From: Melioribacteraceae bacterium
Lineage (GTDB): Bacteria; Bacteroidota; Ignavibacteria; Ignavibacteriales; Melioribacteraceae
Assembly (NCBI GenBank): GCA_015486905.1
Contig: WFQV01000514.1
Span: 1 to 5,779 of the forward strand
Length of the DNA: 5,779 nt
Reading direction: 5' to 3'
Of the stretch, positions 1 through 5,779 are shown in pieces (within the stretch, counting starts at the first letter, position 1; every line of letters begins with the position of its first letter). A program made the position numbers and the translations under genes. The notes under the pieces are model-generated. The model had not been told where the DNA came from, ran no database searches, and worked only from the letters and a program-made list of their open reading frames with translations.

Positions 1-1299
1 GAAGCTTATACGGTTCGCCTGTTTTCACATTCTTCCTCCGACGACCAAAAGAAATACCGCTCCGCCGATTCCCTTGAAGCGGACAAGCAACAAGACCCGA
101 TTACAAAGCTGGCGGATTACTTAATCAATGAGAAATTTTTAACACAAAAAGAAATCGACAATATTTGGCATGAAGCAAAAGTCAAAGCGGACGAAATTTC
201 GGATTGGGCTTTAACCCGGAAAGACCCTGAGCCGGAAAGTGCTGTCAGATTTGTCCTTGACGAAAGCGGGACCACCGAAACCCTTGAATACGAAGTTTCA
301 CAGCCATCTGGAAAACGCATTGTTATGGTTGATGCAATCAATCACGCATTGAAAGAAGAAATGAGATTGAACGAAAATATTTACGTTTTCGGGGAAGACG
401 TTGCGGGAGAAAAGGGAGGTGTTTTTACCGCGACAAAAGGATTGACGGCTGAGTTTGGAAGAGAGAGGGTTTTTAATTCCCCCCTTGCGGAAGCAAGCAT
501 TGAAGGGGTTGCAACCGGAATGGCTCTCGCAGGATTAAAACCCTGCGTTGAAATTCAATTCGGCGATTACATTTGGCCTGCCTTTATGCAAATGCGTAAC
601 GAGCTTGCAACTTACCGCTACCGCTCGAACAACGCTTGGACGGCACCCGTGGTTACGCGTGTGGCGGTGGGAGGTTTTATTCACGGAGGTTTGTACCACA
701 GCCAAAACATTGAAGGATTCTTTGCTCACGTCCCGGGAATTTTAATTGCCTATCCCTCAAGTGCAACTGATGCCAAAGGATTGTTGAAAACGGCGTTACG
801 TTTGAATGACCCGGTACTTTTCCTCGAACACAAAGGGCTTTACCGACAAACTTACGCCGCAAGCGCCGAACCGGATGAAAATTATTTGCTTCCTTTCGGG
901 AAAGCAAATGTCTTTCGCGAAGGCGAAGATTTGACTGTAATTACTTACGGTTTAATGGTTCACGAATCTAACTTTGCAGCGAAAAAATTAGAAGAGGAAG
1001 GTTTCTCGGTTGAGATAATTGACATTCGAACAATAAATCCCTTGGACGAAGAAACAATATTAAATTCGATTAAGAAAACCGGCAAAGCGATAGTTGTTCA
1101 CGAAGATACACTTACCGGCGGTTTAGGAGCCGAAATTGCCGCACGTATTGCCGACAAAGCGTTTGAACATCTCGACGGGCCTGTAAAAAGAATTGCCGCG
1201 AAGGATGCCTTCGTTCCTTTCCATCCGAATTTGGAACATTACATTTTACCGACGAGGGATTCTATTTACAAATCGCTAAAAGAATTGTTACAATATTGA
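1..1299 (+). CDS. Fused alpha/beta E1 of a 2-oxo acid dehydrogenase complex (3' part)
   Basis: Thiamine-diphosphate-dependent E1, which decarboxylates a 2-oxo acid and passes the acyl group to the lipoyl arm of E2. The frame is open from base 1 to TGA at 1297-1299 (432 residues), so the start lies outside the window. Window residues 1-60 match the end of E1-alpha: HSSSDD at 10-15 then YR at 19-20 is the conserved His/phospho-loop region, followed by a DPI motif. After a linker the same frame continues into a complete E1-beta from about residue 105: GED at 131-133, the thiamine-binding Glu of the PLAEASI motif at 164, and HSQ at 233-235 with AHVPG following, holding the usual active-site His. 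The C-terminal transketolase-type domain ends in DAFVPFHPN and LPT motifs. The Met at 325 lies inside the beta part and is not a real start. Fused E1 proteins of about 660-690 residues are known in Bacteroidota. Substrate (branched-chain 2-oxo acids or pyruvate) is not settled by sequence; the alpha motif resembles branched-chain E1. Co-transcribed with the E2 gene 15 bases downstream. Confidence 0.93.
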   Translation, partial: EAYTVRLFSHSSSDDQKKYRSADSLEADKQQDPITKLADYLINEKFLTQKEIDNIWHEAKVKADEISDWALTRKDPEPESAVRFVLDESGTTETLEYEVSQPSGKRIVMVDAINHALKEEMRLNENIYVFGEDVAGEKGGVFTATKGLTAEFGRERVFNSPLAEASIEGVATGMALAGLKPCVEIQFGDYIWPAFMQMRNELATYRYRSNNAWTAPVVTRVAVGGFIHGGLYHSQNIEGFFAHVPGILIAYPSSATDAKGLLKTALRLNDPVLFLEHKGLYRQTYAASAEPDENYLLPFGKANVFREGEDLTVITYGLMVHESNFAAKKLEEEGFSVEIIDIRTINPLDEETILNSIKKTGKAIVVHEDTLTGGLGAEIAARIADKAFEHLDGPVKRIAAKDAFVPFHPNLEHYILPTRDSIYKSLKELLQY

Positions 1300-1300
1300 A

Positions 1301-1306
1301 ACGGAG
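1301..1306 (+). promoter_or_regulatory. Ribosome binding site of the E2 gene
   Basis: ACGGAG lies 8 bases before ATG at 1315, within the 15-base gap after the E1 stop. The GGAG core can pair with the 16S anti-Shine-Dalgarno. It fixes the E2 start and supports translation from a shared E1-E2 transcript. Confidence 0.7.
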
Positions 1307-1314
1307 ATTAAAAA

Positions 1315-2889
1315 ATGAAAATTGAAATAATAATGCCGAAAATGGGTGAGAGCGTTCAGGAAGGGACTATTATTAAATGGGATAAGAAAGTGGGCGACAA
1401 AGTAAAGAAGGATGAAATAATTTATGAAATAAGTACCGACAAGGTTGACACCGAAGTCCCTTCGCCGGCGGACGGTGTAATAAAAGAGATTTTTTACAAG
1501 GAGAACGAAGTGGTGCCTGTTGAAACGGTTGTTGCAATTTTGGAAACCGAGGGGGGAGAGTACGGCGAAAAAGAAGAAAAAATTTCCGAGCATGTAAATA
1601 AGGAAGCCTCTGCCGTAATCGATATTCTAATGCCCAAGATGGGAGAATCGGTGGTGGAAGGCACCATAATTAAATGGCACAAGAAAGCAGGCGACGAAGT
1701 AAAGAAAGACGAAATACTTTTTGAAATAAGTACGGACAAAGTTGACACCGAAGTTCCCTCGCCCGTAGAAGGCGTGGTGGTAGAAATTCTTTACAAGGAA
1801 AATGAAACGGTTGCCGTTGGCAAAACAGTAATGAGAATTCGTACCGAAGGAACAACCGCAGAGCCTTTAATTACGGAGACTAAAACAAAAGAGGTTAAGC
1901 AAGAGCCAATAAAATCAAGCGTTGCGGGGAGTACACCTGCTCAAGAAACAAGCAAAAATGAAAAAGTAAAATCCAGCAGATTTTATTCTCCGGTGGTTTT
2001 AAATATCGCAAATGAAGAAAATGTAAGTTTTGAAGAATTGGAAAAAATTGAAGGAAGCGGCATCAACGGGAGAGTAACAAAGAAAGATATTCTTTCTTAT
2101 CTTGAAACACGTAAAGTTTCGGAACAACATGAGGTAAAAGAAAGCAAACCCGAAATTCCCGAGGGTGAAAAATCGGCTGACGGACGTGTGACGATAATCC
2201 CGATTGACAGAATTCGACGCAGAATAATGGAGCACATGGTTCAAAGCAGGGATACGTCAGTTCACGTTTCGCAAGTAATGGAAGCCGACGTTAGCGCTGT
2301 TTACGATTACTTAAAAGTCAATCAAGAAAAACTCCTTATAGAAAAAAATGTTAAGCTGACTTACATGGCATTCATTGCGTTTGCGGTAATACAAGCACTT
2401 AAACAATACCCCTTAATGAATGCTTCGATTGAGAAGGAAAGAATTTTAGTTAAGAATTACATTAACCTTGGTATTGCGGTTGCGGTCGAACCAAACGGTT
2501 TAATTGTTCCTAATATCAAAAATGCTGAAAATCTTAGCGTGCTTGGCTTGGCAAATGCAATTGCGGATTTGGGTTACAGGGCTCGCAACAAGGAGCTTAA
2601 ACCTGACGATGTTGTTGACGGAACTTTCTCAATTACAAATTACGGCGTCTTCGGTTCTTTGTTCGGTGCACCGATTATTAACCAACCCGAAGTAGGAATT
2701 TTGGGTGTGGGTGCAGTTACAAGAAAACCTGTCGTCGTTGAAGTAGAAGGGCGTGAAGCAATTGTAATAAAACCTATGCTCTATCTTTCACTTAGCCATG
2801 ACCACCGGCTTGTTGATGGAATGTTAGGAGGCAGATTTCTTAAAGCGGTTAAGGAAAATTTGGAGAATTTTGACGTTTCAATGGTTTAG
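1315..2889 (+). CDS. Dihydrolipoamide acyltransferase E2 with two lipoyl domains
   Basis: Core subunit of a 2-oxo acid dehydrogenase complex; it moves the acyl group from E1 to CoA through swinging lipoyl arms. The protein has 524 residues. Lipoyl domain 1 is about residues 3-77 with lipoyl Lys43 in a STDKVDTE motif. Lipoyl domain 2 is about 102-177 with Lys142 in the same motif. A Lys/Glu-rich linker follows (about 180-220), then a peripheral-subunit-binding domain at about 222-264 (SPVV, GSGINGRVTKKDIL), which docks E1 and/or E3. The catalytic domain runs from about 292 to the end, with a C-terminal HDHRLVDG motif giving His497 and Asp501. It starts at ATG 1315 because of the ACGGAG site and because the lipoyl domain begins at residue 3. 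It follows E1 in an operon. The SLSHDHRLVDG ending and tandem lipoyl domains fit the E2 type often annotated in Bacteroidota as branched-chain E2; a pyruvate-specific E2 is also possible. All key residues are present, so it should be active, in the cytoplasm. Confidence 0.95.
   Translation: MKIEIIMPKMGESVQEGTIIKWDKKVGDKVKKDEIIYEISTDKVDTEVPSPADGVIKEIFYKENEVVPVETVVAILETEGGEYGEKEEKISEHVNKEASAVIDILMPKMGESVVEGTIIKWHKKAGDEVKKDEILFEISTDKVDTEVPSPVEGVVVEILYKENETVAVGKTVMRIRTEGTTAEPLITETKTKEVKQEPIKSSVAGSTPAQETSKNEKVKSSRFYSPVVLNIANEENVSFEELEKIEGSGINGRVTKKDILSYLETRKVSEQHEVKESKPEIPEGEKSADGRVTIIPIDRIRRRIMEHMVQSRDTSVHVSQVMEADVSAVYDYLKVNQEKLLIEKNVKLTYMAFIAFAVIQALKQYPLMNASIEKERILVKNYINLGIAVAVEPNGLIVPNIKNAENLSVLGLANAIADLGYRARNKELKPDDVVDGTFSITNYGVFGSLFGAPIINQPEVGILGVGAVTRKPVVVEVEGREAIVIKPMLYLSLSHDHRLVDGMLGGRFLKAVKENLENFDVSMV
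1327..1545 (+). repeat. First copy of the lipoyl-domain duplication in E2
   Basis: Codons 5-77 of E2. Aligned by eye with the second copy at an offset of 99 codons, 51 of the first 66 residues are identical. After that a one-residue insertion (a Lys) in copy two shifts the register. Many DNA differences between the copies are silent third-position changes, as expected of an established duplication held by selection rather than a very recent copy. Confidence 0.85.
1624..1842 (+). repeat. Second copy of the lipoyl-domain duplication in E2
   Basis: Codons 104-176 of E2, the partner of the copy at 1327-1545. It keeps the lipoylation motif around Lys142 intact, so both arms should be lipoylated. 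The linker between the copies (about residues 80-100) is charged and Glu-rich. Confidence 0.85.
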
Positions 2890-2954
2890 TCTGCTTATTG
2901 GATTGTACAAAATATGAATAATTCATTTTAGGGATTATTGTTTATTAAATTTGC

Positions 2955-3007
2955 TTGACAAAAATTCTTTTTTCGATTTTTTGATTGCCTGAGTTGTTTT
3001 AAGTTTA
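2955..3007 (+). promoter_or_regulatory. Possible promoter of the LOG-family gene
   Basis: The 171-base spacer 2890-3060 is very AT-rich and has no gene. It contains a perfect TTGACA at 2955-2960. The best -10 partner is TTTGAT at 2980-2985 (4 of 6 to TATAAT) with a long 19-base spacer. Alternatively, TAAGTTTA at 3000-3007 is one base off the Bacteroidota -7 element TAnnTTTG, with TTTG at 2980-2983 about 16 bases upstream, slightly short of the usual gap. Either would give an independent transcript for the gene at 3061. In such AT-rich DNA these matches may be chance. Confidence 0.3.
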
Positions 3008-3046
3008 AATTTCATTTTTTAAATAATAGTAAAGTGATTTAGAATT

Positions 3047-3052
3047 ACGGAG
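3047..3052 (+). promoter_or_regulatory. Ribosome binding site of the LOG-family gene
   Basis: ACGGAG lies 8 bases before ATG 3061, the same hexamer at the same distance as in front of the E2 gene. It selects Met1 over the second Met at residue 6. Confidence 0.7.
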
Positions 3053-3060
3053 AAAAACTA

Positions 3061-3771
3061 ATGCAGAACGGACACATGAACGGTAATGGGAATGAGAAAT
3101 TATTAGAGGAACAATTAATTGCTTCTCAAGATGACCTCTGGAGAATATTCAGAATAATGGCGGAATTTACCGAGGGATTTGAAACAATGTCGAAAATTAA
3201 ACCGAGTGTGGCTATCTTCGGTTCGGCAAGGAGCAAGCCCGAGGATAAATATTACAAGTTAGCAGTGCAGACGGCTAAAGAAGTTGTGAAGAGAGGTTTC
3301 GGTGTAATTACCGGCGGCGGCGGTGGAATAATGGAAGCCGCAAACAAAGGCGCAAAAGAATCTAACGGCAGTTCGACCGGTGTTAATATTATGCTTCCTC
3401 ATGAACAACTTCCCAATCCCTACATCGATACAGACAAACTTTTGTACTTCAGATATTTCTTCGTTCGTAAAGTAATGTTTTTCAAATACGCCCAAGGTTA
3501 CATTTTATTTCCCGGTGGTTTCGGGACGTTCGACGAAAGTTTCGAAGTGCTTACTTTAATTCAAACCGGTAAGACAACGCAATTCCCCGTTATTTTCTTC
3601 GGTCACGAATATTGGGATTCACTTATTGAATGGATTAAAGAAAAACCTTTGAAAAACAAATACGTCTCCGAGAAAGACTTGGATTTATTTAGTGTTACCG
3701 ACGACCCCCACGAAGCGGCGTCAATAATTTACAGATTTCACAAAGGGAAGAAACTTACACCGAACTTTTAA
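3061..3771 (+). CDS. LOG-family (TIGR00730) Rossmann-fold protein
   Basis: 236 residues. Members of this family (LOG, 'lonely guy', formerly annotated as lysine decarboxylase-like) are nucleoside 5'-monophosphate phosphoribohydrolases; characterised ones release cytokinin-type bases or other purine bases from their ribotides. Visible motifs: VAIFGSARS at 50-58 (first beta strand and phosphate loop), TGGGGGIM at 84-91, FFVRK at 133-137 holding the conserved Arg136, and the signature PGGFGTFDE at 151-159 with conserved Glu159. The N-terminus is longer than in the short LOG proteins (about 190 residues): an Asn/Gly-rich start followed by a predicted helical stretch (about 12-45) before the fold, as in the larger bacterial members. 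It appears to be its own transcription unit after the E2 gene, with a hairpin terminator downstream. The substrate cannot be told from sequence; lysine decarboxylase activity is not expected. Likely cytoplasmic, with no signal or membrane segment. Confidence 0.9.
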   Translation: MQNGHMNGNGNEKLLEEQLIASQDDLWRIFRIMAEFTEGFETMSKIKPSVAIFGSARSKPEDKYYKLAVQTAKEVVKRGFGVITGGGGGIMEAANKGAKESNGSSTGVNIMLPHEQLPNPYIDTDKLLYFRYFFVRKVMFFKYAQGYILFPGGFGTFDESFEVLTLIQTGKTTQFPVIFFGHEYWDSLIEWIKEKPLKNKYVSEKDLDLFSVTDDPHEAASIIYRFHKGKKLTPNF

Positions 3772-3800
3772 GCTCATTTGTGTTTACAATAATCAGTTTA

Positions 3801-3870
3801 GGCAAAACAAAACCGGTTCACAAGTAATCTTTGAATTTTCGTGAACCGGTGAACTTTTTGTTTCTGTTTT
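3801..3870. terminator. Bidirectional intrinsic terminator between convergent genes
   Basis: A perfect 10-base inverted repeat, ACCGGTTCAC at 3812-3821 and GTGAACCGGT at 3841-3850, encloses a 19-base loop. On the + strand it is followed by CTTTTTG and further T-rich sequence (3854-3871), suiting termination of the LOG-family gene ending at 3771. On the - strand the hairpin is followed by the complement of 3801-3811, TTTGTTTTGCC, suiting termination of the gene ending at 3878. The loop is long and the T tracts are interrupted, so strength may differ by direction. Confidence 0.75.
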
Positions 3871-3877
3871 TCCTTTA

Positions 3878-5575
3878 TTAATCTTTCATTCGCAATCCGT
3901 GTTCCTCATGGATGAATATCCAGCTAACGACTTTGCCGATGTTAATTGTCTCGAAGTTGTCCCAATATTTTTTATTCCGTACAAACATCGAGCTTGTATC
4001 GTTCGGCGGAATGTTTTCAGCTTCGTTAATTATTTCACGGATTCTATCTTGCCATTTTTCAAAATTCTCTTTCCGTAAATCCACCCAGCCGTCTTTTGCC
4101 CAAGCGTTAATGTTTTCGGGTGTTGCGGGATATTCATACTCTCCGCGGAAAGGTGGAATCTTTATTTCATTTCCGCGAACAAGGGATTTGCCGTCCGGCA
4201 ATAAAATAGGTATTCCGATGGAGACCATCTGTTTTACAAGGTTGCCGTTTGCTTTCAGTGCTTCAACCAATTTGTTGGAAATGTTTTCAGGACTGTCTTG
4301 CAGAACATTCGGCATTGTGCCGTAACCGAGTTTCAGCAAGTGAATTTCGAAAAGAAGTTTTGAAAGCCGCGGCGGGCCTAAAAGTTCGAACGCTACGCTG
4401 TTGACGCTGTGAATTTTTTCAAGCTCCTCAAGTTTTTCAACAGCCGAGTGCTGCATAAATCCCGCCCGGTAGGAAGGTTGCATGGTTGCATTATCGAGAG
4501 CATTAATAATATCGTGACCGGTGTTACCACCTTGAATTTCGTAAATTACGTCCGTGGCAATTTCTTCGGGGGTTACGTATTCCATTTGTCCCTGCGCCGT
4601 AATTGCTTCGAACTCCCCGCGTGAGAAAGTTCCGTTTTCACCGGTGTCAATGAAAACGGATTTAAGATTTTCACCCGACGGTTCGAATTTGTTCAACGTA
4701 AGCTGTAAGTTATCTTCGAGCTTTATCGCATCGTTTAAGCTAACATCCTGAAGCTCAATCGGTTTGCCTCGTTTTTTAATTTCACCGAATTCAATTCTTT
4801 TCCACGCAATTGCCGCCGTGGGCTTTATTTCTTTCGTAATTGCCGCACCTGGCGTTCTGCCCATTAGGAATAAAAGCAATGTGTGTGCCCCGGCTACGGA
4901 GGACTTACTTAAGAGTACGCGGGAGGGCTTTTCCTCGCTGTGTGTGTAAGGAATGTTCAATCCCATTCCGCCCGTACCGCTGGTACCTATTTTCACATAA
5001 ATCTTTGTTCCGCTCTTGCTCATTGAATTGTACATTATTTGAATGTGGCGAATCAATTGAGGAATGTAAAGCGTGCAAAAAAGTTTCTCCGTTTCTTGAA
5101 TTAACTCTTCCGAGTCCGCTTTCCTTTGAAAAAGTTTTCTCATATTATGGTAGGAAGAGTAAATATTTTGGTAAGCGATTCCGGTTGCAGAATTAATACA
5201 GTCGATTATTATTTCCGGTTTGTGCTCACTTAGTAATTGGTAAATTGCCGATGATTGAAGAATGTCGTCGTTCAGCTCGTCCATTATGTCACTCATTAAA
5301 ATTTGACGTTTTTCAACGTCGTTTAAAATCTCAAATCTGTCTTCGTCTTTAAATTCGTTACGCACAAAAATATTTCCCCACCAAGGGATGAAGAAGTCCT
5401 CAGGCAAGTCCGGAAATTCACTGCGTAATTTTTCGATTGCTTCTTTTGCTTCGGATTCGCGCAAAGAAGTTAAAATAATCTGTCTCGGTTCTTTGGGAAT
5501 GATTTTCCGCACTACGGCATTTCCGACCAGTCCCCAGCCGCCTAAAACCAACACTTTTTTGTTCTTAATATCCAT
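3878..5575 (-). CDS. Extended-SDR-like Rossmann protein with long C-terminal region
   Basis: 565 residues, function unknown. The N-terminus has a clear dinucleotide-binding motif, VLVLGGWGLVG (8-18, GxxGxxG), and a second SDR-like strand, IIIDCINSATG (122-132), in the place of the NxAG region of extended short-chain dehydrogenases/epimerases. A third strand, IYVKIGTSGTGGMG (192-205), fits the active-site Ser strand. The segment RVLLSKSSVAGAH (219-231) aligns with the usual YxxSKxxxE helix, but Val220 stands where the catalytic Tyr would be, while Lys224 is kept. Residues 333-361 (YVTPEEIATDVIYEI... then NTGHDI) resemble the C-terminal lobe of such enzymes. Residues of about 365-565 I cannot assign; there is no membrane segment or signal peptide. 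It could be an atypical oxidoreductase or epimerase, or a non-catalytic NAD(P)-binding protein. The ATG at 5573-5575 is preceded by AGGG (5586-5589, 10 bases upstream) and is six codons before the first strand. It appears to be a single gene, convergent with the LOG-family gene. A TATACT on the - strand at 5622-5627 might be its -10, but no -35 is visible. Confidence 0.8.
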   Translation of the reverse strand: MDIKNKKVLVLGGWGLVGNAVVRKIIPKEPRQIILTSLRESEAKEAIEKLRSEFPDLPEDFFIPWWGNIFVRNEFKDEDRFEILNDVEKRQILMSDIMDELNDDILQSSAIYQLLSEHKPEIIIDCINSATGIAYQNIYSSYHNMRKLFQRKADSEELIQETEKLFCTLYIPQLIRHIQIMYNSMSKSGTKIYVKIGTSGTGGMGLNIPYTHSEEKPSRVLLSKSSVAGAHTLLLFLMGRTPGAAITKEIKPTAAIAWKRIEFGEIKKRGKPIELQDVSLNDAIKLEDNLQLTLNKFEPSGENLKSVFIDTGENGTFSRGEFEAITAQGQMEYVTPEEIATDVIYEIQGGNTGHDIINALDNATMQPSYRAGFMQHSAVEKLEELEKIHSVNSVAFELLGPPRLSKLLFEIHLLKLGYGTMPNVLQDSPENISNKLVEALKANGNLVKQMVSIGIPILLPDGKSLVRGNEIKIPPFRGEYEYPATPENINAWAKDGWVDLRKENFEKWQDRIREIINEAENIPPNDTSSMFVRNKKYWDNFETINIGKVVSWIFIHEEHGLRMKD

Positions 5576-5723
5576 ATCAATTTTTCCCTAAATTAACTTT
5601 AAAATCTCACCTTAAAATTAAAGTATAAGAAGAATGTAAACAAGGGGAGAGGAATAAATCGTTAGATTGTAGAAAGGTGAAAATTGGGTGCGGGGTTAAA
5701 ATCGGTGGCAAAAGAAAAAAAAT

Positions 5724-5751
5724 CAGAAATAAGAAACCAGAAATGAGAAAT
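5724..5751 (+). repeat. Two-copy 14-base tandem repeat
   Basis: CAGAAATAAGAAAC (5724-5737) is followed directly by CAGAAATGAGAAAT (5738-5751), identical at 12 of 14 positions. It sits in non-coding, purine-rich DNA upstream of the SDR-like gene. Its function, if any, is unknown. Confidence 0.6.
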
Positions 5752-5759
5752 GGTTAAAC

Positions 5760-5779
5760 GTGAGACGCGAGAGGTAAGA
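5760..5779 (+). repeat. Degenerate 7-base tandem repeat at the window edge
   Basis: GTGAGAC (5760-5766), GCGAGAG (5767-5773) and GTAAGA (5774-5779, cut by the edge) read as successive units of a GTGAGAC-like heptamer. With so few imperfect units it may be simple low-complexity sequence; more units may lie beyond the window. Confidence 0.4.

Noticed and set aside
325..1299. A stand-alone E1-beta gene starting at ATG 325
   Set aside because: The frame is open upstream to base 1 and encodes recognisable E1-alpha C-terminal sequence. Codon 325 falls inside the conserved start of the beta domain, and there is no ribosome binding site before it.
1288..1593. 101-residue Phe-rich ORF on the - strand
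   Set aside because: It is antisense to the start of E2. The Phe/Asn/Tyr richness comes from the complement of Lys/Glu codons in the lipoyl domain.
2914..2926. ATGAAT-A-ATTCAT palindrome after the E2 stop as a terminator
   Set aside because: It can form only about 5 AT-rich pairs with a 3-base loop and has only a short T run after it, so it is too weak to call a terminator.
3912..4325. 137-residue ORF on the + strand
   Set aside because: It lies wholly antisense to the SDR-like gene, has no ribosome binding site or recognisable motif, and reads as a shadow of that gene.
4840..5196. 118-residue ORF on the + strand, Cys/Arg-rich
   Set aside because: It is antisense to the conserved SDR-like region. 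Its composition is that of a reverse-complement shadow rather than a zinc-binding protein, and there is no ordered CxxC pattern.
5724..5779. CRISPR-like array at the right edge
   Set aside because: The units are 7 or 14 bases, contiguous and imperfect, with no unique spacers and no cas gene nearby.

Overview
The window looks like ordinary bacterial chromosome with moderately AT-rich genes and strongly AT-rich spacers. The most informative taxonomic clue is a 2-oxo acid dehydrogenase E1 in which the alpha and beta parts are joined in one reading frame, followed directly by an E2 of the type common in Bacteroidota. Together these suggest a member of the Bacteroidota / Chlorobi-Ignavibacteria (FCB) assemblage. 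This is an inference from gene architecture; there is no rRNA or other marker gene to fix it.

Layout. Positions 1-1299 (+) hold the 3' part of the fused E1 gene, open at the left edge. After a 15-base gap with a ribosome binding site comes the E2 acyltransferase (1315-2889, +), with two tandem lipoyl domains, a peripheral-subunit-binding domain and a CAT-like catalytic domain. E1 and E2 form an operon and would build the core of a branched-chain-type or pyruvate-type 2-oxo acid dehydrogenase complex. The E3 (dihydrolipoamide dehydrogenase) gene is not in the window. A 171-base AT-rich spacer with a possible promoter leads to a LOG-family (TIGR00730) Rossmann-fold protein (3061-3771, +). A palindromic hairpin with T-rich flanks on both sides (about 3801-3870) separates it from a convergent gene and looks like a bidirectional terminator. 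The convergent gene (3878-5575, -) encodes a 565-residue protein with an extended-SDR-like N-terminal half that seems to lack the catalytic Tyr, plus a long C-terminal region I do not recognise. The last 200 bases are non-coding, purine-rich on the + strand, and end in short imperfect tandem repeats cut by the window edge.

Functionally, E1 and E2 act together in oxidative decarboxylation of 2-oxo acids to acyl-CoA. The LOG protein and the SDR-like protein appear to be separate transcription units with no visible link to that complex. I found no mobile element, CRISPR array, RNA gene or defence system, and nothing that convincingly makes a new multi-gene system. The most unusual items are the SDR-like protein and the repeat-bearing right edge.
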